Numbered from the stretch's first letter, positions 1-12,042 are shown. The stretch: 64,000 bases of DNA from Homarus americanus (GCF_018991925.1 NW_024742402.1:1-64000), one strand, 5' to 3'. Notes: a model not told the origin generated them from the sequence alone. Numbers and translations are program-made.

Positions 1-338
1 GCTCTATGTTTTGGTACGCTCGCCACCACCGGCCAGTACATAGTGACTCGTACAACGCGCTAAAACCTTATTTATTAACCCTTCCGTTACTGGCAACAGT
101 CCGTGCCTGTGTAAAAAGCAAACCAGCACTAAACGCTGGCGTCACATACCAGTGGCGGGCATCGCATCGGCAGTGGAAGAAAAGCGGTTAACGCGATTAA
201 TATTTTGGACTGTATTTATTTCAAGGAGGACACTCACCGACACTCGTCAGCCACACCGACCAAACACTGAACACAGTAAAAGTAATGTTTGTGGACACGA
301 GTAATGCGATACACCACTTTATATACTGCAGTGGTCCA
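1..338. other. Single-copy DNA, no gene recognised
   Basis: Both strands hold only short open frames without any protein motif that I recognise. No tRNA boxes, splice-supported exon or mobile-element end is visible. Confidence 0.5.
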
Positions 339-400
339 CCGCCCGGAGCACACCTGTCACCGCCCGGAGCACACCTGTCACCGCCCGGAGCACACCTGTC
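339..400. repeat. Three-copy 21-bp direct repeat
   Basis: A 21-bp GC-rich unit containing CCGCCCGGAGCACACCTGTC is repeated three times head to tail without internal variation. Because 21 is a multiple of three, the repeat stays open in translation, but no flanking gene supports coding. Confidence 0.9.
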
Positions 401-1417
401 TACCTTGCTCAGGGTACCAGCTAGGATAACTCTGAGCCTTGTCCCTACCATGTGTGTTGGACGGACTCCTGCTGCATGATGTATGGTGGCAAGGGGAGTG
501 TGTCTGATGTGAAAAGAGAGAGAGATAAACTAGCCTGCGTATGCAAAGTAAAGCTGCAATAAAGTGACAACAAACACGTATATTCCTCCCCAAAAGCGCT
601 ACGTCTTTGCAATTTGAAACCCTGGACGAGATGCTGTGATATATTCTCCTGTGAGTCGTCATATGTTGGTGTGTCTGCTCCCTATATGCCTGTAGGTAGT
701 TTATCTGCAGGCATAAAACTTAAATTACTGATCATTTTGATATTCCTCAAGTTCTCTGTCCGTATGTGTTAACAGATAATGGTGGTCGACTGTACCAACA
801 ACCGTTCGGAAACTGGTGGACTAACACGGCTCACAAAACCATGGTGGAACACAATATACTATTGATATACAGTACAGTGTATAATTTACATGAGTGGTAC
901 AGTCCTAAGTAATTTACCCCAATAATATACTACTCAAATACGACAAAGAAAGGCCAGACTTAATAACTAAAATAAATGCCCCCCCTCCCCAAAGAAGAAG
1001 CATTATTATTATCACTATCTTCACTACTACACTTACATATGCTTCCCCACATTACTAAAAGACAGTTTTTTTTTCGCCTTTCTTCTAAGAATTACCATCA
1101 CCCGCCTTTCCAATATGTCCCACAGCAGTATAATATTTTGGACCGAATTCCCACTCGATTTTTAAAGCGCAATAAAAAAAATTAATAAAACTAAATAAAC
1201 AGTTTACAAATCTCAGCTGACTAACTTAACCTTATGTTTAATGCCAACACACCAAAGTAAATGTATAGTACAGTTATGTATGTGTTAATCTCAAAGGAGG
1301 GGGGGGGGGCAAAAGAGTCAAACATTGGTCAGAAAATTACATAGCCTCGTCTACCATTTCTCTACATTTTCGCTAACCTGCACACGACTCCCAGTTACAA
1401 TTCCCAACAGTTTTTAC
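401..1417. other. Single-copy AT-rich DNA, no gene recognised
   Basis: No conserved motif is seen. The only simple features are an 11-base G run at 1299-1309 and scattered A/T runs. Confidence 0.5.
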
Positions 1418-1421
1418 TTGT

Positions 1422-1474
<53 letters not shown>

Positions 1475-1500
1475 GCTGTTGTTGTTGTTGTTGTTGTTGT
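1418..1500. repeat. (TTG)n microsatellite
   Basis: About 27 TTG triplets with one CTG interruption. Translation would give polyvaline on one strand and polyasparagine on the other. No surrounding gene is visible, so this is treated as a simple repeat. Confidence 0.95.
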
Positions 1501-1651
1501 AGGGCTCGAAGTTTATGAACAATCTCGGGAACACGTACCTAATGCTTCCCCTCGCCAAAATGAATGGTCCTAGTTATAATTTCTATTGTAATTATTCATT
1601 TTCGTAAGCCATTTTCATCTATAGTTAGATGACGTTGGAGCCAAGGACAAA

Positions 1652-1742
1652 CATGGTGTGTATAATGTATGCGTCTTGTGTGGTGTGTATAGTCTGCTGT
1701 GTACAGTGTGGTGTGTATAGTGTATGTGTCTAGTGTGTAAAA
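1652..1742. repeat. Imperfect TG-rich repeat next to LINE copy 1
   Basis: Degenerate units containing GTGGTGTGTATAGTGTATG occur about three times and run directly up to the 5' end of the retrotransposon at about 1744. Confidence 0.7.
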
Positions 1743-1792
1743 AACACAATTATAATCACAGATCAAAACACAAAAAAACTATATAACCTCTT

Positions 1793-2561
1793 ATGGTCGC
1801 TGCATGACATGGCAGGACCCTTCTGGATTCTGGCACAAATGCACGTCCTGAAAGAACTGCCATTGTGGCAAAAGAGCTGGCTAGATATAACATCGACATA
1901 GCAGCCATTAGTGAGTCCCGGCTCCCAGACGAGGGTCAACTCACATAACAGGGGTCTGAATATACCTTCTTCTGGAAGGGAAAGCCTGCTGTAGAGAGAA
2001 ACATCATTTATGGAGTTGGCTTTGCCATCCGCCAATGCATCCTACACAGGCTAATTAAGTTGCAGTTGGGATCAACGAGCGCCTCATGACGATCAGAGTC
2101 CCACTGAATCACTCACGTTATGCCTTCTTCATCAGTGCATACGCCCCAATACTGGATGCAGAAGATGACATCAAAGAGGCCTTTTATGCCGACCTTGACA
2201 GTGTGCTAACCTCTATCCCCAGAGAAGATAAGGTTATGCTCCTTGGTGACTTCAAGCCAAAGTTGGTAGAGATGCTGACATTTGGCAGGGAACCATAGGG
2301 AGAAATGGAAAAGGCAAGTATAATCCCAACGGCCTACTCCTCTTCAGCAAGTTCGAGGGTTCGTGGCAACACCCACGATCCAAACACTGGCATCTCATTG
2401 TCAGAGAAAGAGATCACCGAGATGTCCTCATCACCCGAGCAATGCGTGTCTCAGACCACTGCGACACTGATCATCGGCTCGTCAGAGCCAAGCTCTCACT
2501 TCACGTCGCCCCAAAATGGCGAAGGCAACAAACCTCCAGAGGAGGTTATAGCAATAAGCAT
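1793..2561 (+). pseudogene. LINE endonuclease domain, broken (copy 1)
   Basis: Endonuclease/exonuclease/phosphatase-type domain that in an active LINE nicks the target DNA. The first conserved block starts at 1793. Its WN pair is destroyed: TGG has become TGA at 1805-1807 and the expected Asn codon is CAT at 1808-1810. Copy 2 keeps the intact AWNVRTL block. Another in-frame TAA follows near 1950. After a frameshift near 2085 a SAYAP block (2134-2148) and a GDFK block (2245-2256) appear, where the family usually has GDFN. After another frameshift the C-terminal SDH block lies at 2451-2459 and a DTDH at 2463-2474. Two catalytic positions are therefore altered and the reading frame is lost, so the domain is dead. 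Confidence 0.85.
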
Positions 2562-3169
2562 CTGGAGGATCCAGCGGTAACGCATGATTTCAGAGAGCAG
2601 CTCGAACATGGGCTTATAAACCCAAATCCCAGTGCCGAATGGAGTATTCTTGACAGTGTCATGACAAAAACCTGCAGAGAGACCCTGGGCCAGGTCAAAA
2701 GAATACACCAGGACCAGTTTGATGAAAATTACCCGGAAATCAATGTACTCGTCGATGGTAATCGTGCTGCTTTAACTGACTGGCAGAACAACCCCCAGTC
2801 TATGGCCAAAGCTGATACCTTCCGCAAGAAGAAAGCAGCGGCCCAAGAACGATTGGTTTAAAAAAAAAGCATATGAAAAGCAAAAACTTGCAGATCAACA
2901 CAAGATGCGCTTATTTTTCAACTCCACTAAAACATTTTATAGGCCAATCATTCAGAGCACAGCCCCCTCCGCTCATCCGACGGTAACTCCCAAATTTAAG
3001 ACAAGGAAGGCATCCGTCAGCGCTGGAAGAAGCACTACCATTCGCTGCTCAACTGAAACACCAATGTTGAGGTCCTAACTACCCAGCAGGTCCCTCAGCA
3101 ACCAGAGCCGATTAATCTCGGCTATCCTCCGTCCCTGGATGAGGTAGCTACTGCCATCAAACAAATGAA
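2562..3169 (+). pseudogene. LINE linker between endonuclease and reverse transcriptase (copy 1)
   Basis: The open frame that starts at 2442 continues to 2861 and is rich in charged residues, ending in a basic KK-rich segment before a stop. From 2862 to about 3169 the sequence still resembles the family linker, but frames alternate and stops are frequent. A one-base loss near 3168 moves the frame into that of the reverse transcriptase. Confidence 0.65.
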
Positions 3170-4417
3170 AATAACAAAGCCTCAGGGCCTGATGGAATCC
3201 CAGCCGAGGTGTATAAAGCAGGAGGACCTCTGCTTACCAGCCGTCTCCACTCTCTCCTGGAGAATATATGGGAAAAGAAGGAAATTCCCCAAGCTCTTAA
3301 AGACGCCTCCACCGTCAATATTTAAAAGAACAAGGGAGACCGGTCAGACTGTGACAACTACCGCGGGATCTCGCTTCTGTCATTAGCTGGCAAGATTATC
3401 TTCCGAGTCCTCCTAAACAGACTGCTACCTGAGGCGGAAAACTTCCTCCCAAAATCTCAGTGTGGCTTTAAACCATCACGTGGCACAACTGACATGATTT
3501 TTGCTGCCCACCAGATACAGGAAAAGTGCAGAGAACAGCATCGTGACCTGAACATGGCCTTCATCGACCAAACCAAGGCCTTCTGTCGGACCCTCAGCCG
3601 GTTTGGCTGCCCACCAAAATTCATCGCCATTGTGAAGCAACTCCACGACGACATGAATGGCAGTCTCCTGCACAATGGCACCCAGTCTGAGCTCTTCCCT
3701 ATCCAAATGGGGTTAAGACAAGGATGTGCACTGGCGCCAACTCTCTTTTTCAATTTCTTGGCTGCTATCCTTACTCGTGCTAGTGCCAATTTAGCCGACG
3801 GGGTGGACATAGAGTACCGGATGAAGGATCTTTTCAAAATAAGACGACTCCAGGCAGGAACAAAAGTGTCATCAGCTTCCATTACTGAACTTCAGTATGC
3901 AGACGACCTCGCCCTTGTCGCTCACACTGAATGCGACCAACAGAAGACCCTGAACACCTATGCAGATGCGTATGCACAATTCGGCCATGAGGTGAATCTA
4001 CGTAAGTCTCATATTCTCTTTCAGCCTGCCCCTGGTTCAGCCACACCTCCACTATCCATCCAGCTTAACGGTATTACCCTCTCTAATGTTACCCACTTTC
4101 AGTATCTCGGCTCCCACTTATCCACCATCGCGGACATCGATGAAGAGATTCAACATCGGATTAGATGTACATTTCAAGCCTTTGGCAGACACTGTACTTG
4201 TAACTTCAGCTGTAGGGAGCTGAAAATATCTACAAAGTTGCACGTATATCGAGCAGTGGTCCTCCCTACCCTGCTACAGTATATGGCAGTGAGACATGGG
4301 TCACATACAGAAGGCACCTCAAGGCACTTGAAAACTTTCACCATCTACGTTCCATCCTCCAAGTTCGCTGGGAAGACAAGAGAACAAATGCCAGTATTCT
4401 CGCTGACACCAACGTAG
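3170..4417 (+). pseudogene. LINE reverse transcriptase, nearly open (copy 1)
   Basis: Reverse transcriptase that would copy element RNA at the nicked target. One frame is open from about 3170 to the stop at 4415-4417 except for a single TAA at 3323-3325. Conserved blocks appear in order: GPDGIPAEVYK near 3185-3220, YRGISLLS at 3359-3382, CGFKPSRGTTD just before 3494, the motif-A block around FIDQTKAF near 3560 (the usual catalytic Asp after AF is replaced by Cys), the QGCALAPTLF block near 3720, and QYADDLAL with the YADD catalytic box at 3896-3907. A frameshift near 4370-4400 puts the family-typical block WNGHVTQMDDSRLPKQ in another frame just downstream. An earlier annotation might start at the first Met at 3494, but similarity clearly extends upstream. 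Confidence 0.9.
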
Positions 4418-4599
4418 GAGCATCGAGGCTACCATTATCCACGAACAACTATGTTGGAATGGCCATGTTACCCAAATGGACGACAGTAGACTGCCGAAGC
4501 AGCTATTTAACAATCACCTAACGAATAGTAAACGTAACGCTGGCGGGAAACTGAAAAGGTATAAGGATAATCTTTAAGACAAACCTGAAAAAGTGCCAA

Positions 4600-4848
4600 A
4601 TGGACCCCCTCACCTGGGAGACGATCATTCCACCCCATAACTCTTGGACGATCACCACACGAGAAGGTGTCAATACTTTCGAATTAGCCCGACTGCAAAC
4701 CGAGGCAGACAAGCGCCAGCGCCGGAAATACGCTGCCGCCACCCCTCCCGCACTAGATGGAGCCATTCACATGTGCAACATCTATGATCGACTCTGCCAG
4801 TCCCGTATCGGCCTCTTTAGTCACCTTAACACTCACCAAACTAGGTGA
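4600..4848 (+). pseudogene. LINE C-terminal tail with damaged C2H2 finger (copy 1)
   Basis: This open frame holds the C-terminal end of the LINE protein. It starts around DPLTWE, has a basic KRQRRK segment, and ends in a C2H2-like finger at 4774-4836. The second Cys is Tyr here (TAT at 4783-4785), while the related copy at 30469-30531 keeps Cys. Such a terminal finger is known in some LINE families and probably contacts nucleic acid; that role is inferred. Confidence 0.75.
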
Positions 4849-4977
4849 CATCGTTAATAACTCCTATCATTGTCTCATAGCTGGATGACCGTCACGATCC
4901 CGAGTGACAGCAAAGTAGCAGTAGTGTGTCTTGTTGCTGGTGTGGTGTTCTTCCACAATACGGCCACTGTTACCTCA

Positions 4978-5680
4978 TACAACCCATCACCATCACAACC
5001 ACAACCCTCACTCACAACCCAGCACCACCATCACCATCACAACCACAACCCAGCACCACCATCACCATCACAACCCTCACTCACAACCCAGCACCACCAT
5101 CACCATCACAACCACAACCCTCACTCACAACCCAGCACCACCATCACCATCACAACCACAACCCTCCTCACACCAGCACCACCATCACCATCACAACCAC
5201 ACCCAGCACCACCATCACCATCACAACCACACCCTCACTCACAACCCAGCACCACCATCACCATCACAACCACAACCCAGCACCACCATCACCATCACAA
5301 CCCTCACTCACAACCCAGCACCATCACCATCACAACCACAACCCTCACTCCACCCAGCACCACCATCACCATCACAACCACAACCCTCACTCCAACCCAG
5401 CACCACCATCACCATCACAACCACAACCCTCACTCACAACCCAGCACCACCATCACCATCACAACCACACCCTCACTCACCCAGCACCACCATCACCATC
5501 ACAACCACACCCTCACTCACAACCCAGCACCACCATCACCATCCTCACTCAACCCAGCACCACCATCACCATCACAACCACAACCCTCACTCACAACCCA
5601 GCACCACCATCACCATCACAACCCTCACTCACAACCCAGCACCACCATCACCATCACAACCACAACCCAGCACAGACATC
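4978..5680. repeat. 44-bp minisatellite
   Basis: About 16 to 18 imperfect units containing CAGCACCACCATCACCATCA followed by CAACCACAACCCTCACTCAC. The C/A-rich strand has no stop codon in any frame and the period is not a multiple of three. All three plus frames are therefore open for about 260 codons, reading as His-rich or Thr/Pro/Ser-rich strings. These are not genes. Units differ mainly by loss of one or two short sub-blocks. Confidence 0.95.
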
Positions 5681-5799
5681 ACAACAAGTAGGGTTACAAT
5701 GAGTTCAACGAATGGTTATCGAGTAAAATTTAACGAGGCAGGATCAACGCTTGACAATAAATGAGAACCGCAGAGATCAATGGTTGAGAGGAGAAAAGA

Positions 5800-6497
5800 A
5801 ACGGATAATAAACGAAGGGTCAACGGATAATTAACGAAGGGTTGGAGTTGACGAGCGACAGATGAAGGATTAACGAATGGCTAGCGAAGGCAAGTTAACG
5901 AGTAATTATAACCGAAGGGTGAACGAGAGATAAACGATGGGTGAACGAGAGATTAGCGAAGGGTGAACGAGAGGTAAACGATAGGTGAACGAGAGATAAA
6001 CGAAGGGTGAACGAGTAATAACGAAGGGTGAACGAGAGGTAAACGAAGGGTGAACGAGAATAACGATGGGTGAACGAGAGATAAGCGAAGGGTGAACGAG
6101 AGATAAACGATGGGTGAACGAGAGATAAGCGAAGGGTGAACGAAGTAAACGACGGATGAACGAGGGTAAACGAAGGGTGAACGAGTAATAACGAAGGGTG
6201 AACGAGAGGTAAACGATGGGTGAACGAGAGATAAGCGAAGGGTGAACGAGAGGTAAACGATAGGTGAACGAGAGGTAAACGAAAGGGTGAACAGTAATAA
6301 CGAAGGGTGAACGAGATAAACGATGGGTGAACGAGAGAGATAGCAAGAAGGGTGAACAGAGAGGTAAATGATGGGTGAACGAGAGATAAGCGAAGGGTGA
6401 ACGAGGTAAACGCAGTGAACGAGAGGTAAACGAAGGATGAACGAGAGGTAAACGAAGGATGAACGAGAGGTAAACGAAGGGTGAACGAGAGGTAAAC
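5800..6497. repeat. 22-bp minisatellite
   Basis: About 30 units around GGGTGAACGAGAGGTAAACG plus AA. The first 100 bases are more diverged, with ACGGATAATAAACGAAGGGT variants, and look like the degenerate edge of the array. The long minus-strand open frames here are repeat artefacts. Confidence 0.93.
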
Positions 6498-6587
6498 GTG
6501 TGGGCGTTTTTAACGTGATCAACCAGACAGCAACAGGGTCGGGGATGGACAGTCAGGTTCACCCAGGGGGATACTTGGTTAAATTGA

Positions 6588-7406
6588 CCACTAAACAAGT
6601 TAACAACCATTACAACAATCACCTGCCGCGCCTCTACCACCACCATAAACAAGTTAACAACCATTACAACAATCACCTGCCGCGCCTCTACCACCACCAC
6701 CCACAAGTTAACAACCATTACAACAATCACCTGCCCGCCTCACCCACCACCACTAAACAGTTACCAACCATTACAACAATCACCTGCCGCGCCTCTACAC
6801 CACACTAAACAAGCTAACAACCATTACAACAATCACCTGCCGCGCCTCTACCACCACCACCACTAAAAGCTTAACCATTACAACAATCACCTGCCGCGCC
6901 TCTACCACCACCACTAAACAAGTTAACAACCATTACAACAATCACCTGCCGCGCCTCTACCACCACCACCACTAAACAAGTTAACAACCATTACAACAAT
7001 CACCTGCCGCGCCTCTACCACCACCACTAAACAAGTTAACAACCATTACAACAATCACCTGCCGCGCCTCTACCCCACCACTAAACAAGTTAACAACCAT
7101 TACAACAATCACCGCGCCTCTACACACCACTAAACAAGTTAACAACCATTACAACAATCACCTGCCGCGCCTCTACCACCACCACTAAACAAGTTAACAA
7201 CCATTACAACAATCACCTGCCGCGCCTCTACCACCACCACTAACAAGTTAACAACCATTACAACAATCACCTGCCGCGCCTCTACCACCACCACTAAACA
7301 AGTTAACAACCATTACAACAATCACCTGCCGCGCCTCTACCACCACCACTAAACAAGTTAACAACCATTACAACAATCACCTGCCGCCTCTACCACCACC
7401 ACCACA
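6588..7406. repeat. About 56-bp minisatellite
   Basis: About 15 units, each holding CTAAACAAGTTAACAACCAT, then TACAACAATCACCTGCCGCG, then CCTCTACCACCACCAC. Each unit carries a GTTAAC palindrome. Length variation is mostly in the CCA tract and in small deletions. Confidence 0.95.
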
Positions 7407-7620
7407 CAACCTATCATAACGACACGCCCCACCACTACTACCGTCAACACTATCCCTATCACCACCACCCCTACCACAATCCTACTACCACCACCTCAAC
7501 TACCACTACTACCTCTACTACCCTACTACCACCACCCTACCATCACCACAACTACACTCACCACCTCCACCTAGCACACACCCCACCACTATTTTCATCA
7601 CACACACACACACACACACC
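7407..7620. repeat. Degenerate CCA/CTA-rich tract ending in (CA)n
   Basis: Low-complexity sequence of ACC, CTA and ACT triplets continues from the preceding array and closes with a pure CA run from about 7600. It may be a decayed edge of the neighbouring minisatellite. Confidence 0.75.
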
Positions 7621-7659
7621 TCCGCCTTGCTTATCTCAACGAGCACTCTGCGTGGTCTG

Positions 7660-7875
7660 GTCGAGAGAGAGAGAGAGAGAGAGAGAGGGGGGAGGGAGTG
7701 GGGGTAGAGGCAGGTCAGAGAGAGAGGGAGAGGAGGGCGGAATGGAGAGAAGAGGGTCAGAGAGAGAGAGAGGGAACTTCAGAGAGAGAGAGAGAGGGTC
7801 AGAGGGAAGGTCAGAGGGGAGAGAGAGGGCGAGTCAGAGAGAAGGAAGGGGCGGTCAGAGAGAAAGAATAAAGGA
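7660..7875. repeat. (GA)n and purine-rich repeat
   Basis: A pure GA run is followed by imperfect GTCAGAGAGAGAGAGGG units. The tract is almost all purine on the plus strand. Confidence 0.9.
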
Positions 7876-7969
7876 GAAAACACGGATCTTGCCGCATTAA
7901 CCAGGTCATGGCATTGTCCGGAATCCCTTAACATAAAATGCTAAAGATTTTCCCCTTTGACTACAAGCA

Positions 7970-8022
7970 AGAGAACACACACACAGACACACACACACAC
8001 ACACAGACATAGACACACACAT
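7970..8022. repeat. (CA)n microsatellite
   Basis: CA dinucleotides interrupted by three G substitutions. Confidence 0.9.
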
Positions 8023-8325
8023 TAGAGTATTAACACAATTCCCACGTCAGTTTGGCCACCCGGAGACAGGAGTGAGCCAGTCGAGTGTGTTCTTACATCT
8101 TTAGTTGGGGAGAAAAATTTAACGAAGACTTTTTTGAGACTCGGGGCTAAGGGGTAGAGAGGAAGGTTCAGAACTGCTTGGGGTGAGAGATTTTCCTCCA
8201 ACAAGCTCATGATGTAAGGTGGCGTATTAATGTCCATAGCCATTTAGATAGTGTATTGGTATAAGTGGGATCATCTGAAGATTAGACACCCCTGTTTGTC
8301 AACTGAATATAAACGAGTCTAAAAC
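8023..8325. other. Single-copy DNA, no gene recognised
   Basis: No conserved protein or RNA motif is seen in either strand. Confidence 0.5.
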
Positions 8326-8475
8326 TACACGTGAGGGTAAGGTTAAGTTAGGTTAGTAATATATTAACTTAGCGTAAGATTAAGTCAGCGTTAGGTTACA
8401 GTAGCGTTAAGTTAGTGTTGTTTTAGGTTAGCATTAGGTTATGTTAGATTAGCATTAGGTTATGTTAGCGCTAGT
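8326..8475 (+). repeat. Degenerate interstitial TTAGG-like repeat
   Basis: Repeated TTAGGTTA, GTTAGGTTAG and TTATGTTAGATTAG words on the plus strand form an eroded array of the arthropod telomere pentamer TTAGG. The degeneracy indicates an old interstitial cluster, not a chromosome end. Confidence 0.7.
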
Positions 8476-8593
8476 GTGTTCAATCATCAGGTGAGTTAAA
8501 GTGGATGTGTAAACTTTAGATGATCCCTATAAGTTTTCTTTCACTCCCAGACACAGAAAAACAGATGAATGTTTGAACCTTCGTGATTCCAAG

Positions 8594-11165
8594 GTAGAGC
8601 CACACACGATACTTCAGCAGCAGGTGTTATAAAGCCACACACGATACTTCAGCAGCAGGTGTTATAAAGCCACACACGATACTTCAGCAGCAGGTGTTAT
8701 GAAGCCACACACGATACTTCAGCAGCAGGTGTTATAAAGCCACACACGATACTTCAGCAGCAGGTGTTATGAAGCCACACACGATACTTCAGCAGCAGGT
8801 GTTATGAAGCCACACGATACTTCAGCAGCAGGTGTTATAAAGCCACACACGATACTTCAGCAGCAGGTGTTATGAGGCCACACACGATACTTCAGCAGCA
8901 AGTGTTATAGCCACACACGATACTTCAGCAGCAGGTGTTATGAAGCCACACGATACTTCGGCTGCAGGTGTTATGAAGCCACACGATACTTCAGCAGCAG
9001 GTGTTATGAAGCCACACACGATACTTCAGCAGCAGGTGTTATGAAGCCACACACGATACTTCAGCAGCAGGTGTTATGAAGCCACACGATACTTCAGCAG
9101 GTGTTATGAAGCCACACACGATACTTCAGCAGCAGGTGTTATAAGCCACACACGATACTTCAGCAGCAGGTGTTATAAAGCCACACGATACTTCAGCAGC
9201 AGGTGTTAAAGCACACACGATACTGTAGCAGCAGGTGTTATAACACACACGATACTTCAGCAGCAGGTGTTATAAAGCCACACACGATACTTCAGCAGCA
9301 GGTGTTATAAGCCAAACACGATACTTCAGCAGCAGGTGTTATAGCCACACACGATACTTCAGCAGCAGGTGTGAAGCCACACACGATACATCAGCAGCAG
9401 GTGTTATGAAGCCACGCACGATACTTCAGCAGCAGGTGTTATAAGCCACACACGATACTGCAGCAGGTGTTATGAAGCCACACACGATACATCAGCAGCA
9501 GGTGTAGCCACACACGATACTTCAGCAGCAGGTGTTATAGCCACACACGATACTTCAGCAGCAGGTGTTATAAGCCACACACGATACTTCAGCAGGTGTT
9601 ATAAGCCACACACGATACTTCAGCAGCAGGTGTTATGAAGCCACACACGATACATCAGCAGCAGGTGTTATGAAGCCACGCACGATACTTCAGCAGCAGG
9701 TGTTATGAAGCCACACACGATACTTCAGCAGCAGGTGTTATGAAGCCACACACGATACTTCAGCAGCAGGTGTTATAAAGCCACACACGATACTTCAGCA
9801 GCAGGTGTTATGAAGCCACACGATACTTCAGCAGCAGGTGTTATAAAGCCACACACGATACTTCAGCAGCAGGTGTTATGAAGCCACGCACGATACTTCA
9901 GCAGCAGGTTTTGTGAAGCCACACACGATACTTCAGCAGCAGGTGTTATGAAGCCACACACGATACTTCAGCAGCAGGTGTTATAAAGCCACGCACGATA
10001 CTTCAGCAGCAGGTGTTACGAAGCACACACGATACATCAGCAGCAGGTGTTATGAAGCCACACACGATACTTCAGCAGCAGGTGTTATGAAGCCACACAC
10101 GATACTTCAGCAGCAGGTGGTAAAAAGCCACGCACGATACTTCAGCAGCAGGTGTTATAAAGCACACACGATACTTCAGCAGCAGGTGTTATGAAGCCAC
10201 ACACGATACATCAGCAGCAGGTGTTATGAAGCCACACACGATACTTCAGCAGCAGGTGTTATAAAGCCACACACGATACTTCAGCAGCAGGTGTTATGAA
10301 GCCCACACGATACTTCAGCAGCAGGTGTTATAAAGCCACGCACGATACCAGCAGGTGTTATAAAGCCACACACGATACTTCAGCAGCAGGTGTTATGAAG
10401 CCACACACGATACTTCAGCAGCAGGTGTTATAAAGCCACGCACGATACTTTCGCAGCAGGTGTTAAGCCACACGATACTTCAGCAGCAGGTGTTATGAAG
10501 CCACACACGATACTTCAGCAGCAGGTGTTATGAAGCCACACACGATACTTCAGCAGCAGGTGTTATGAAGCCACACGATACTAGCAGCAGGTGTTATGAG
10601 CCACACACGATACTTCAGCAGCAGGTGTTATGAAGCCACACACGATACTTCAGCAGCAGGTGTTATGGAAGCCACACGATACTTCAGCAGCAGGTGTTAT
10701 AAAGCCACACACGATACTTCAGCAGCAGGTGTTATGAAGCCACACACGATACTTCAGCAGCAGGTGTTATAAAGCACACACACGATACTTCAGCAGCAGG
10801 TGTTATGAAGCCACACGATACTTCAGCAGCAGGTGTTATAAAGCCACACACGATACTTCAGCAGCAGGTGTTATGAAGCCACACACGATACTTCAGCAGC
10901 AGGTGTTATGAAGCCACACACGATACTTCAGCAGCAGGTGTTATGAAGCCACGCACGATACATCAGCAGCAGGTGTTATGAAGCCACACGATACTTCAGC
11001 AGCAGGTGTTATGAAGCCACACACGATACTTCAGCAGCAGGTGTTATGAAGCCACACACGATACTTCAGCAGCAGGTGTTATGAAGCCACACACGATACT
11101 TCAGCAGCAGGTGTTAGAAGCCACACACGATACTTCAGCAGCAGGTGTTATAAAGCCACGCACCT
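8594..11165. repeat. 35-bp satellite-like array
   Basis: About 73 units of 35 bp containing GCCACACACGATACTTCAGC and AGCAGGTGTTAT followed by AAA or GAA. Substitution variants recur (CACGCACG, ATACATCAG, TTATGA versus TTATAA), together with many small deletions. Every full unit carries a CAGGTG E-box hexamer. No coding or RNA function is apparent. Confidence 0.97.
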
Positions 11166-11500
11166 CCCCGCCAATATGCAGCAGCAGTCAACAACATCAC
11201 AGGAAGGAGCCACATTAAGTGAAGTTGGGAGGAAAACTCGAGAATATATTAAGGAAGTCGAGGTCGTCACAGGGTGGACACACAGTCGTGGGGAACTAAA
11301 GGTATACAATAAAGAACTCGGGGACATCACAAGAAGAGGGACATTAGAGACAGTTGTGGACACCAGCAGCCACAGATAAACACGAGGGCACCACAAGAAA
11401 GGATATTATGAATTTGACGACTAAATATAAACTGACACAAAAGGAAACAGACTCAAGAATAAGTTGAGAGCAAATTTGGGACACTGATGCTGCTGGGAGG

Positions 11501-11501
<1 letters not shown>
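11166..11501. other. Single-copy DNA, no gene recognised
   Basis: A 67-codon open frame at 11176-11379 has no recognisable domain. Nothing else is seen. Confidence 0.45.

Positions 11502-11567
<66 letters not shown>
11502..11567. repeat. (CA)n microsatellite
   Basis: About 33 uninterrupted CA dinucleotides immediately precede the retrotransposon fragment that starts at about 11567. Confidence 0.97.
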
Positions 11568-11568
<1 letters not shown>

Positions 11569-12042
11569 AACGTATGCGTCATCAGCCTGGTCGTCTTCTC
11601 AACTCCACCCAACAACGTCAGCTAGAGAAGGTACAGAATAGGGCCTGCAGAATCATGCTCGGCGCAGAATATTCCGGCTACATCAACGCTCTTCCACCCT
11701 GGAAATGCCATCCCTCAGTGACTCCACCACGCAACACTGGAAAGGTTTGGCAGCCAATCATTGCACCACCCTCGTCATCGCCACCTCCTGCAGCCCCCAC
11801 CCAACTCGCACAGTCCGCCACTAAAAAAAATTCAGCCCATAAGAGCCCGCACCGATAGATATAAGAATAGCACCATCCCATCTATTGTTAAAATAATAAA
11901 CAACTCCTGATTTATGTACTGTATAGCCCTGTAAATGTATTCAATGCATATTATATCATTATGTCCAAATAAAATGTAAGTCTATATTTTTACCCACCGG
12001 CTGCAACTCTATTAATAAACCGTTCATTATTATTATTATTAC
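11567..12042 (+). mobile_element. 5'-truncated LINE fragment, reverse-transcriptase C-terminus and 3' UTR
   Basis: Translation shows TYASSAWSS, then after a frameshift the block QLEKVQNRACRIMLG and YSGYINAL, typical of the region downstream of the catalytic core in jockey/CR1/I-type LINE reverse transcriptases. Coding resemblance fades near 11860. A probable 3' UTR with an AATAAA at about 11969 follows and ends in TTCATTATTATTATTATTA, an (ATT)n tail rather than poly(A). The fragment is 5'-truncated exactly at the CA microsatellite. It is a different family from the two related copies at 1.7 and 29 kb. Confidence 0.75.

Larger units (their letters stand above)
1744..4930 (+). mobile_element. 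Degenerate non-LTR retrotransposon (LINE), copy 1
   Basis: A nearly full-length but inactive LINE. In order it has a short 5' part, an apurinic-type endonuclease, a linker, a reverse transcriptase, a C-terminal tail and a short 3' UTR ending near GAGTGACAGCAAAGTAG. The 5' end is shorter than in the related copy at about 29.1-30.6 kb, to which it aligns from about 1744. The coding region is broken by at least three frameshifts and several stops. The protein layout resembles the widespread LINE proteins often labelled craniofacial-development-protein-2-like plus reverse transcriptase (RTE/CR1-type). I do not assign a clade. No poly(A) tail is seen; the 3' end runs into an AGCAGTAGTGTG stretch. 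No target-site duplication was identified. Confidence 0.88.

Noticed and set aside
1325..1573. Polyvaline or polyasparagine protein
   Set aside because: It is a translation of the TTG microsatellite without any supporting exon.
3457..3882. Minus-strand 141-codon open frame
   Set aside because: It is the antisense of the LINE reverse transcriptase, whose plus-strand motifs are clear.
4870..5764. Histidine-rich proteins in three frames
   Set aside because: The 44-bp period cycles through all frames, so none is preferred; the HHHHHH strings are CAC/CAT repeats.
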